Shown piece after piece: positions 19,566 to 31,670 of a DNA stretch of 64,000 nucleotides. The stretch is taken from positions 20,819,241-20,883,240 of the forward strand of contig CM044959.1 of NCBI GenBank assembly GCA_024516035.1. Reading direction: 5' to 3'. The DNA comes from Bactericera cockerelli. Taxonomy: Eukaryota > Arthropoda > Insecta > Hemiptera > Triozidae. Under the pieces are notes generated by a model that was given only the letters and a program-made list of their open reading frames with translations, did no database searches and had not been told where the DNA came from. The position numbers were made by a program, and so were the translations under genes. Numbering within the stretch: the first letter of the stretch is position 1; each line of letters opens with the position of its first letter.

Positions 19566-22193
19566 TTTCTTTACAAAAACTTAATTTCTTAAATAATTAG
19601 GGGATACGTGTTTTTCTGAATTTCAAACCAAGGCAGGTATAAAATAAAACAAACCCCTGGGGCCGCCCCAGTCTTCCGACGACTACCATTAGTTTAGTGC
19701 TGAGCCATACTTCTCACTTACCACTATGTTTCAAATTTCAATTATCCAACTCTGTCGAATAATAGGTACCGTTCTTGATTTACTACCTATATTGTTAACA
19801 AACACTCAGACAAACTTTCCTCTAACTTAACAGATGTGTTCGCTGGAGTACCAGATGGGATCTATTTATTCTATGTGAGTTTGTCAACTGGAACTTTCCC
19901 GTTAATATGCAATAATATTTTTGAAAGACATTAATTAAACTATTGTACTGTATGTATCATTCGAGGGACTTTGATTGTATTATTTGTGAAAATTAAAAAT
20001 ATTAATTACCAGTCGGCCATGCCTCGATAAACTCACCGCGCAACTGCTGTGCGCAACGCGACAAGTGTACTATAAAATTTCAATTTCTCGAAGATAGTGT
20101 ACACTTCAATTACATTACTATTTCCTTCTCTGCCTGGGAAACAGCGGCCTGAAAAGTTTCATAAGAAATAAAAGCAAGGCGCTCTACTTGTAGCATTGAT
20201 AAAACCGACGGGCCTAACAACCACAAAGCATAATTTTGGTCAATTCTTAGTATTTGTATTGCGATTGCCATTAATCATGTCATTGATATACACACCACCA
20301 GCACTAATCAGATGATTAGTACTAGTCAGAGATTCATCACCCTGAATGAAATTGATTAAACGCACTGTTAATCCTAAGAGAAGTAAAGGTCTTGGTTTTA
20401 CCTCGACGCCAACGAGACGATCATAAGGATAGTTTGCTGGGTTGCTCCATGATCCATGACACAAGGGTACCTACCTCCAGAGTTTAAAATAAAAGTTTTA
20501 TATGTTTAATTCAAGTAGTTCTTTATTTTTGTAAATAAATATTTGCATGAAATTCTACAAGCTTATTTAAACGTCTGATTCTAAACGATCACCCCATTTT
20601 GAAATTATATACATTATTATAATTAAATAAACCTTTCTCTTTCAGACCATGATGAACTGAGACAAATTTTATATACAATCATATAACATGATAATTATCT
20701 AATAGGTATGTGTACATTAAATAATATCATGACACAAAGGTACCTGAATTAAAAATATTAGTGTTCGTATATTTTATGATAGATAATAAAAATTTACTTT
20801 AAATTGGTAATAAAATAGTAGGTACCGGATAATTGAGAAAATCTTATCCAGCGATCACAGGAATGTAGTTCTATAAGGGTACAATAATAAGTTATACGAG
20901 TAGCTATGTTTGTATAGAAAATACATTTTGTATACAAAGGACTTTTTCGTCATTTTTTTATATTCATTATCCTGGTTTTCATTGACAATACCTAAATGTT
21001 TTCCATTGGTGTGTCCAGAACCGGAGTCTAAAATTTCAGCCATTCACCTCAATAGTATCGGCACTTGAAATTAAGATGGACATGTCATAGTCAAAGAAAC
21101 TGGTGCTGGAATTTGACCACTTTTGTCTGTTTTAGCTAAATGGGTAAAGATATGAACTCCATGAAACCGAACTCTGACCAATCATGGATGAAATTCCAAA
21201 TTACGAAAAAATAATTTGATGGAGCTGCCAGTGACCAAGTTTTGACAGTACCTTTGGTGATTATGGCTGAATGATCACAGATAGATGAAGATAAAAAAAA
21301 ACTCGTGAGTTAAGTTAAACCCACATAATATATGGGTAAAACAACGCTACAACTATCCCAGAGATAATGGAGATGAAATTATTGGATAATGGTGGAAACC
21401 AAAATTTTGAAACTAAGAGGGGGAAAAGAACGGAGCGATACTCGAGTATATTATATTATACCTATTTTTAAAACATATAAACAATTGAATATATGGAAAC
21501 TACAAGGCAATGCTCTTAATTAGAATGGAGATACAATAATTCTGGTAGAACGAACTTTTTCATGAGTATTATAAATTACCAGAAAACAAACAAAGATTCA
21601 ATGCATTGATCCTCTATCTATATTTTCTTTTAATATTGGGAGAAGTTAAAGGAAGGAGAGAATTGGCAATAGAAGGGAAAAGGCGATATGTATTGGTCAA
21701 AGAAACAAAGGCAATGAATTGCTCAGTTCCTGGATAAGGATAAAAACATAACAATGAAACAGTGAATGGATTAAGCCGCTGTGCACACTACTTAAGAAAA
21801 CAATACACATTTTTATTGTAAATAATGTAACATAAATGAAATAAATTATACTACGAAAATAAGGAGTTGATGTTGTTATAGAACAATAAAAGATCAAATA
21901 CTCGTGACCACTAAAATTAATTTTAAAACTCTAGCTAAGAAAACTATTGGAATTTCGATATTACAAATCGTTTTTAAGATTTGGCTACTTGCTACTTGAA
22001 AACTAAGAAGAACATCACTTTGATTAAATTTATTTGCATCCAAACTATCGTCCTGACTTGGCGCAATTCATTCTTCAGAGTTACTGATGAGGGTTCAAAG
22101 ATTTAATGTTAAAATACATTGCAAGAAATAAGTATTTATTGAAAGTGTGCACAAAGACCAGAGTATATAAAAATACAAAATAACAACAAATCA
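19566..22193. other. No gene seen; one MITE-like copy
   Basis: No coding exon on either strand. 20265-20380 carries words shared with the putative MITE at 4393-4572. The rest is AT-rich unique-looking sequence. Confidence 0.4.
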
Positions 22194-22362
22194 CCAGAGA
22201 CAAAGAATATCTACAAAACAAAACAATTTAGTGCTTTAAAAGCAATAATGATTAAGGCCTATACCACCACAAACACAAAATAAACAATTCACCAGAGATA
22301 GAGTATCAACAAAACACAACAATTTAGTGCTTTAAAAGCAAACCCGATTGAGTCCTATACAA
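22194..22362. repeat. Two-copy tandem duplication, period about 96 bp
   Basis: ACAATTTAGTGCTTTAAAAG occurs twice about 96 bases apart, with flanking CACCAGAGA and CCTATAC words in both copies. It lies downstream of the MOSPD2 stop, possibly in its 3' UTR. Confidence 0.7.
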
Positions 22363-22920
22363 CAGAGCTATTTTATTTGCACTATACGCTTTTTGAGGAT
22401 CTACTGATAAAATCTCAATTTTTGACAAAAAATAATAAAATATAGAAAACTATAACACTGTGGCAAGGCATCTCATAAAACTGTAAAATTTAAATTCTAT
22501 AAATTTTGGCTTGAGTTATTTTTTTTCTCGGGCCATAAAAATCAATTAATTCTATTTTAAAATGAAGTTCATCATCTAAGATCTAACCAAGAAGTTGCAA
22601 GCAGGTAAGCAAAAAATAAAATAATACTACAAAAAAACCAATGCCTAAAACCTGAAAGTAACCATTTGTTTTAGATATACTTGAGAAAATCGGGCCACAA
22701 AAGTATGAGAGAAAAAATAAGACAGTGGCAAGAATCAACAAATTGTACAATAGTAAAGGATCCCAATGATAAGGAAAAGGAGCACATGTAGAACAATGTA
22801 TATGTTGGAATAACACCAGAGCAGGATCTCATCCATGATATTATCAACGACGAATATGATGTCATCAACTAAATCACAGAGATCTCCATGGCGTCATTGA
22901 CAGTCCTGACATAATTCCGG

Positions 22921-23115
22921 TCAAAGCTCTACTTTCACAGAGGGAGGAGTATCACAGAGCATGGTGGAGGCTGGAACCTCGTGAGGACTATTGAGTAGTG
23001 TGTAGCCAACTATGGCGATGAGGACAATCATGAGGGTGAGGATGAGAATGAGGAGAGTCTGGTGGAGTTGCAGTTGCTTTTTGAGCACCTTGTTATCTTC
23101 ATTCAGCGTTTGAAC
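22921..23115 (-). CDS. MOSPD2: MOSPD2 exon 10: coiled coil, membrane anchor, stop
   Basis: Acceptor TTGATTTTCCAG before 23115; TGA at 22923-22921. It encodes VQTLNEDNKVLKKQLQLHQ, then a hydrophobic segment of about 22 residues and a tail ending PPSVKVEL. The tail after the anchor is longer than in the vertebrate protein as I remember it. Confidence 0.92.
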   Translation of the reverse strand, partial: VQTLNEDNKVLKKQLQLHQTLLILILTLMIVLIAIVGYTLLNSPHEVPASTMLCDTPPSVKVEL

Positions 23116-25460
23116 CTGGAAAATCAAGATATATAATAAATATGAATATTATCGCATGTACTGTGAATTATGTGGGGTTGCTTGAGCCTCTTCACAAATT
23201 TAATATGGCTCCAGTTTATAATTAATAAGAGCATCATCGATCATTATTTTAAATCCTTCACATTATTTTCTTGCTACTTTGGTAATGCCACCCCAGTCAT
23301 TTCTTACAAAAGTAACTACTCACTTTTCTACTTCTCACAGTCTTATTTGATGTCCTAGTACGTTATTCCTCTTCATATGTTCCTTATCATTTCTAATTTG
23401 ATCCCAACTCTTCCTTCTATTTGGGTATTGGGAGTTTTTTTTTTTTTTTTTTTTTTTTAACTATTTATTGTATTTAAACCTATGACACTTTGTTACTTAC
23501 CGCATGGATCAAATGTCCACTGGTACCAGAGTTCATTTCAATAGGTCCTCGCCAGACCGTTGAGCAATTGTTGAGTTTCTCTCCCACTCCACTGGAGTAC
23601 GTTGCTAGTGATATCGAGTCCAGCAGCTGGACACTACACTTTAGTCGGTACTGATCTACGGCACTGGTCGCTACATTCTTCCAGAGAACCTGAAGAGAGA
23701 ATGAGGTGATAAAGTTTACATAAATAAGTGTTCTCTAATTACCACCTGATTTTTTATTTGGAAAAATGTAATAATAATAATAATAATGCTTTTTCTTTGT
23801 GTTATTATGTCACAATTTTAGTGGGTAGCGCAGAATCATAGGACTTTACCACTTTAATTTACAATATCTTGTATTATTTTTTTTGCCTAAGATTCTGCCA
23901 CTGGTCGCTGCTTCACATTAAAGCAGCTACTCATTTTTCCTCACGAGGTATGAGTGGACCCCGAACATCCAAGTACAGAGCAGAAAAAATCCTCCCCCGC
24001 TGGGAATCGAACCCAGGTCACCATGTGTGCAATGCCTAGCGCGCTAACTCGCTCTGTACAAATATATTAAATTTGATATCATATTTGTGTTAATCACTTT
24101 CGTGATATCACAACTACTCAAACTCGCTTTACTAAATCTACGCTGAAACCGGGACTTGAACCACCGACCTCCAGGTTACAAGTCCGCCGCCTTATCCATC
24201 AAGCTACTGAGGTCGGTTGAATTTGATATATTTACCACGGATTGCTTAGTGCTAGTGTTACATATCAGAGTATCTCACCACAAGGTCAGTGCTAGAGTCA
24301 GGATCCTGAGCATCCAGCAAGGTGGACATGACAAGGAACTTGTCCCCCAGAACATCCCTGGCGGGGACTCCGTCGTGCAAGGACACGGTCACGGATATTC
24401 TGTCTTCAGGATTGAGGACTCCGCTACCAGGGCGAACCCGGAACTTGTCTGGGGCAGTGGTCTTTATCTGAGGGAGAGAGAATCATGCACATGAGTCTGA
24501 TTTGATCTTATTATAATGACCAAACTCATCGACCTCAGTATCGATCGATACTGTTTGCTGTACGTTACAAGTATCAGTATAAACCATGAAAGTAACCATA
24601 AAAAATTACCTTGTGATTAATAATAGTTTAAAAAAATAATATCATCTATTTATGCTGTCCGATTGCGATTAATAATAGGTTACTTTCATGGTTTATACTG
24701 ATACTTGTAACGTGGAGGTCGATAGTTAGACTCCCAAGTTCAGCAAATAATTAGTCAAGCGAGTTTGAGTAGTTTTGACAACATGAAAGTAACACAAATA
24801 TGATAATTTATAACTTTTTAATTGCCAAACTCTTTACCTATTCAAAAAGGCGAAGAGCTAGTTTAATAACAGAAATTGTGAAGAGGAATGATAGCGCTTT
24901 GTTGCTGTTTTGCTGTACATATTAGTTAGGTACTGTTTTGTACAAAAAAACGTAAAAAAAAATAATGTCATCTACATATTTATGCTGTCCGATTGCGAAT
25001 AATAATAGGTTACATTTTTCCAGCAGTAAGTCCAAGACGTATTATTATGTAGTCAAAATACCAAATGAAAGGATAATTAATCATGTCCCAGCTAAGAGAG
25101 ACGTGATTAGACCTTATTGTTTAGTTGCACAAGGAAAGTTCGACTATTAACTATATACAGGGTGAGCATAAAGTCTCACCCCACCCCCCGTATCTCGAGA
25201 ATGGCTAAAAATACAAGAAAACGCAAAAAACCCGTATTCCTTAATTTTTAGGGGGATTGATTTTCAGCCAAAAAATTTTTGCCTATACGGCCCCAGTCAG
25301 GCTGGGCATGGACCAACTTTAAAATCTTAAATAGAATGGTATGTCTTGTGGCATATTGTTTTAAAGGTCTTATAGAGATAATTTCATTACAACAAATTTC
25401 AGTGAGCTACGACTTACCGTTCTTGAGGTACAGGGTCGGACGTCCTGCGAAATATCCATA

Positions 25461-25498
<38 letters not shown>

Positions 25499-28400
25499 TA
25501 AGAACATACATTTGTTTCACATTAAAATAATTCTTATAACTATAAATTGAAACAACAATACCAATGTTCACATTAAAATTAAATAATTAATTAAGAACTT
25601 AAAACTATAGGGAACTAAAAACTAATTGTCTTACATTTGCTTTAAAAGCTTCCTTAGACAGTAAAAAGTCGTCTGTGCTTAAGTGTACTTCATTACATAG
25701 AGTCATTGCTCTGTTCAGTGGCGATTCATGAAGTTTAGTAAGTCTAGGATGAGGGACTGTGAAGGTTTCAATATTTGTATTTCTTAAAATAGGGTTTGGT
25801 GTTTTTTCCACTATTTTTTCTTTGAGTTCTAGACATGTAATATTATTGTTTACAAGATTATAAATTAACATCACTAGGTCTACTTTACGTCTTAATTCAA
25901 GAGAATTAATATCAAGCATTTCTAGAAGGGTGTTGTAGGAAATAGCTTCCGGGTATTTTGGATAAAACCCGTTTTCTTTTTTAAATAGGTATCTAACAAA
26001 TGTGGACTGAATTTTTTCAATTGTTTTTGATTCTAATTTCGAGTTTGGATCCCATAATATTGATCCATACTCCACAGTAGATCTCACTAGTGATAAAAAT
26101 AGCGTTCTTAAAACATCAATATCCTTAACGTGTTTTCCGAATCGAATAATGAGGCCAAGTTTTCTATAAGCTCGTTTTAGCATGTTTGCACGATGTTCGT
26201 TAAATTTATGTTCACTGTCAATTATAATACCCAAATCTTTATGAGAATTTACTTTTTCTATACAGATGTCTCCCATTTTGTAGTTATAGTTTATATTGAC
26301 TTTTTTTCTTGTGATAGTGATTTGTTTTGATTTGGATGGATGGAAATTTAGCCCAATCAAGTGAAGTTTTTGTCTAACTATGTTGAGATCTTCCTGCAAT
26401 TTTTGGCAGTCATTTATGTTTGTTATTTTTCTAAAGATTTTGAGATCATCTGCGTAGAGGAGTATTTTTGATTCAGGGCTAATATCTTTGCACACTTCAT
26501 CGTAGGTTAAAATGAATAGTAAGCTACTTAATTTTGAGCCTTGAGCAATGCCTGATGTTGGGATAAATGGTTCTGAAGTAATGTCCATATATTTTACCTG
26601 AAGGTTCCTATTGGTGAGGTATGAGACAAATAATTTTGGTGACTTAAATCCTATGCTGTATAATTTTTTTATGATTGATTCATGTGAGATTTGATCAAAT
26701 CCCTTCATGACATCTGTGAGAAGGACATCCGTTTGATAGCCTTCCTGTAAGGTTGCACATACATATTCTGAAAATTCAGTGAGATTTGTAACTGTCGAAC
26801 GTCCTTCCACAAAGCCATGCTGAATATTTCTAACCTTAGAAAAAACTTGACCTGCTATAGATTTGTATAATAGTGCCTCATATAGTTTGGCAAAAGAATT
26901 GAGGTTAGCTATTGGTCTGTGGTCCTCAACACAGCCAGATTCATTTTTTGGTACAGGTGTTATTATTGTATCTTTAAGTCGATCAGGAAACACATTTGAT
27001 TGCAAACTTAAATTAAATAAATAAGTAAGAGGTTTGGCGAGTGATGGAGCGCATTCTCGCACTATTTTGGGGGGTATTCCATCCCTTCCCGCGGGCTTAT
27101 TTGGGTTTATATTCATAGCTTCATCCAAGACCTGTTGCTCTGTGAACAAAGGTATCTCTATACTGGTAGAGAGATCGTTCAGCGAACAGATTTTATCTAA
27201 GTCCACAGAGCATGGTTTGTATGAGGTAATGAAGTGATCTGCAAAGGAGTCAACAATCTCTTTTTGAGAGTTCAACTGCTGCCCCTTAAAGATTATGTTT
27301 GTCGATTTACCCTTAGATCTTTCCTTTTTTACGTATTTCCAGAAACTTTTACTGTTATGTTTGAATTCAGTGGATAACTTCTGGATGTAGGATTGATAGT
27401 TGGACTTAATCTCTTTTTTAATTTCTTTTCGTAAATATTTATAGTGTTCAGATTGTTGCTGTGTTTTGTTTTGCGTTTTGCGCAATTTTTCTTTTGTTTT
27501 GAAAATGTGTCTTGTATTTGCGCTCCACCACTCGGGGAAATTTTGTGATCGCTTGCTTACATTGTAAAGGGGAACATTTTTCAAAAATATTTCATTTAAC
27601 TTTACATAAATATTATTAAGGAAGATGTTTGGACACGTGATTAGATTTATGTCATCTTCCCAGCAGATTTTTTGTATTTCACTATTTAGTTTTTCAGCGT
27701 CAATTTTGTGGAAGGCAAAATATTTTGTCTTTTCTTTAGAATCAACTTTATATGGTATTTGCTTAATTTTAATTTTATTTTGATACTTGATCATTATTTC
27801 TAATGCAGGATGGTGACTGTCTTCCTTTACTAATCCCTGAGTTTTTAAGATTTCTACATCAACTTGTTTATTATTAGATAAAAATATTTCACTTATGTTC
27901 GTTAGACATAGATCTAGTATTCTATTATTTTTATTTCTTATATGGTTTTTGGATTCTAGGAGGTGAAAATTGGTAAATTCTCTAAACTTGGAAACTGAAC
28001 GAGGAGGGTCTACATTTAATTCCTCAGAGAAATCGGGCAAATTTAAATCACCAATAAGGATGAAATTTTCATTTTGTAAGTTTCGCTCTGATATTGATTC
28101 TGAAAGGAATTTCACAGCGTCATATTTTTTTGACTCTTGATGTGGTGGTAAATAAATCAAACAAAGATAGATTATTTCCCCTATTAGTGTCAATCGAAAC
28201 CACATGAGCTCAAGAATATTGTTACATATGTCCCAATGTACAATTCTAGTCAAGGAAATTTCTCGTTTTGAAGCTAAAATTAGGCCACCTCCTCTTTTTT
28301 TGCCTGTCTTCTTTTCGTCCCTATCTTGCCGAAATATTGTATATCGAGAGTCGAAAAGTTCATTTGTATTTACATCTGGACTTAACCACGACTCAGTGAT

Positions 28401-31400
28401 AGCCACTATGTCGTATTCTTCTGAGAGGAGATTTAAATAAAATTCTTTCGTTTTAGTTTTCAAACCTCGAGTATTCTGGTAAAAAATATTGATTACTTTT
28501 TTCCTACTAATATTGTTATTAGAGGATAATTTGTTATTTCCTATCTGTCCTGATGTTTGTACAATTTCATTATTATTATGGTTACTGGTCAGATTACCAG
28601 TAGGTAAAACATGATCGCTTTCTATTTCTAAACTTAAATCTATGTTTTTTGAGAATTTGTTCTCATTGTAAATCGGGCGATTTGACCTATAACTCGTTGA
28701 CCATAAATTCCAGAAAAATATAATTTGTTGATAATAACTCCTTATCGCAAGAACTTTCGAACAAGTTAAAATTTGATTTGTTTTTTCGTTAAAATTTTTC
28801 GGACTATTCGTCCGGCTGGCTGACAAAACCGACCAGAAACTAATATCAACAGAGTATGTCGAGTTATACCTTTTTCGACAGGGCTTGTCATAAGGAGTTA
28901 TTATCAACAAATTTCATTTTTCTATAATTTACAGTTAACGAGTTATAGATCAAAATATATGGATATTACGCAGGACGTTCGACCCTGTATCTCGGGAACG
29001 GTAAGTCGTAGCTCACTGAAATTTGTTGTAATGAGCTTTTCTCTATAAGACCTTTAAAACAATATGCCACAAGACATACCATTCTATTTAAGATTTTAAA
29101 GTTGGTCCATGCCCAGCCTGACTGGGGCCGTGTAGGCAAAATTTTTTGGGCTAAAAATTGATCATCCTAAAAATTAAGGAATACGGGTTTTTGCGTTTTC
29201 TTGTATTTTCAGCCATTCTCGAGATACGGGGGGTGGGGTGAGACTTTATGCTCACCCTGTATATTATTTCACACATAGGTATTTAACTCAGACAAGAAAC
29301 TAATAAATCTAAGTTTCAAGTCACACTGTAGATGTAGATCTTCTTTATTATTCATGTCTAAAAAGATAAATATGAAATCTTACCTATCTAGTAGAATCAC
29401 ATATCACATCTCTGGTATTGATATACAGGGTGGGGCAAAAGTCTGGAAACCCCTGAATAACTTTCGAATGGCTTCTTCGGTAAAATTAAAATTTTGTAAG
29501 GTAAACCAGGTTAATAAGACCCTCTTTTAGAGTGGCGTCAATTTTTGTTACCGGCCCCCATGTCGGGGCCAGGGGGGCCAACTTCATTTTTTTAAATACG
29601 AACCTCCACCTTGGGATACATTTTTGGAAAGGTCTTTAAATAAGAAATACATTGGTGCAAATTTTATTTTTATAATATTAAACTGTTTGCAAATGGCGTC
29701 CAACTTTGTGTATGCAGTAAAGTCTGGAAACCCCTGAATATCTTTTGAAAGGGCTTTCTCAGACAATTTAAAACTGTGCACGGTAAGTAGGGGTAATTAG
29801 ACCTTTCCAAAAATGTATCGCAAGGTGGGGTTTCGTCTTAAAAAAAATGAAGTTGAACTCCCTGGCCCCGACATGGGGGCCAGTAAAAAAAAATCGGTCC
29901 AATTCTAATATAAGGTCTAATTACCAAGGATTACCGTACACAATTTTAAATTTACTGAGAAAGTCCTTTCGAAAGATATTCAGGGGTTTCCAGACTTTAC
30001 TGCATACACAAAGTTGGACGCCATTTGCAAACAAATAATATTTAAAAAATAAAATTTGCACCAATGTATTTTTTATTTGAAGACCTTTCCAAAAATGTGT
30101 CGCAAGGTGGGGGTTCGTATTTAAAAAAATGAAGTTGGCCCCCCTGGCCCCGACATGGGGGCCGGTAACAAAAATTGACCCCACTCTAAAAGAAGGTCTT
30201 ATTAGTCCGGTTTACCGTACAAAATTTTAAGTTTACCGAAGAAGCCATTCGAAAGTTATTCAGGGGTTTCCAGACTTTTGCCCCACCCTGTATAAAAAAA
30301 CCATCAAAAATTACCTTGAAAGCAATACTTCTGGTGTTATTATTGACTATGCTGATTGTTCCTTGGATTTCACCTGTATTCTCTTTCTTGAACTGAACAC
30401 AGTCTAAAGGTGATATCCGCAGTTTGGTGACTGAAATAAAGCAGCCGAAATATTTTTTTTTTTTTCATTTCACATCATGTGGTGGATAGCAAACGTGTTT
30501 ATGCTTAATATTATAATGGAAAAAAGCCGGATACCTGGAAAGATAATTAAAATGATAAAGGTGTGTTTATCCAACGATCTCGTAAATTCGCTGAAGTTAA
30601 CTAGTTAAGTAATGTTCAGTGAGATGAAGACTTGGTGGGAGACCCTAGGTTTGTGATACTGGCTATTCTCGGCCCAACAATACCCAATTAAGGTTAATAT
30701 TGGTAGCAGGTCAGGAAGTTTCTTGCACATGGAGGGTAAACCCTACCATACTCGTTCTAGCATATTTTTTTTTCTTCACCTTTCTAAAACACCTTTCTAC
30801 TTACGCGGGGTAACAATAAATTGATTATCATCATCGGCTGAGCAAAGACTAGATGAGGCCATACTCCTAGCATCTCCTGGGGATCCGTCAACGAAGTGGA
30901 CCTGAGAGCAATTCATTAAGACATTAGTTAGATTTGATCAGATTATCAAAATGCAAAGATACAATGAACCAATATAGAATAAATAATAATATCTTGATGG
31001 TGGACTCTGTAATTTTGTGAAGGTGTACTGATTAAGGTAGAGTAATATATATTTTATTTTTTTTTTGAGAGGCTTAGGAGAAAAATCTTTAAGACACCCG
31101 GAAACCATGGGCAGTGGGATTTCCACCCACTAAAAAACCTAGACCTCTCTGGAGAAGATGATGCACCCGGAACCGTTTAATAACATTACTTCAGGCGCAT
31201 TATCTATTAAGGCTCACCATGGGACAACGTCATGGGGCCTGCACTCTCTCATCTCTTTCCTTCTTTTTCATTACTGCCCTTATAAAATTTACAATTTTTT
31301 TCCATTTTTCCTCACATGCCAACATTTCATCAATGATGTTTACTCAATGATGTTTAGAGTAATATAATTATAATACATTTATTTATACTGCCCGATTAGG

Positions 31401-31602
31401 ACTAAAGAGTCTCATTATTCCAGCAGTTGTTTTCGTGCCTTTACTGACCAAAATATCAAATTTAAGAGAGAAACATATGCACTGGGTGGCATTCGAACCA
31501 AACCGAATCGAACCATTTTGTTTTGAAATCCATAGAAAAACAAGCCATTAACATTTTCAATGCTCTACTGCAGATGACCTGCATGGGTTCATTGGACGAA
31601 AC

Positions 31603-31670
<68 letters not shown>

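Larger units (their letters stand above)
25158..29259. mobile_element. Palindromic TIR element b, split at its centre by a LINE
   Basis: Arms of about 307 bp (25158-25464 and 28953-29259) are near-identical inverted copies beginning CAGGGTGAGCATAAAGTCTC, each bounded by TA. The arms meet at CCATATATA / TATATGG if the LINE between them is removed, so the original element was an almost spacer-less palindrome of about 614 bp. Inner modules (GGCTGGGCATGGACCAAC, TTCAGTGAGCTACGACTTAC) recur in degenerate form at 18831-19565 and 40365-40480. Confidence 0.8.
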
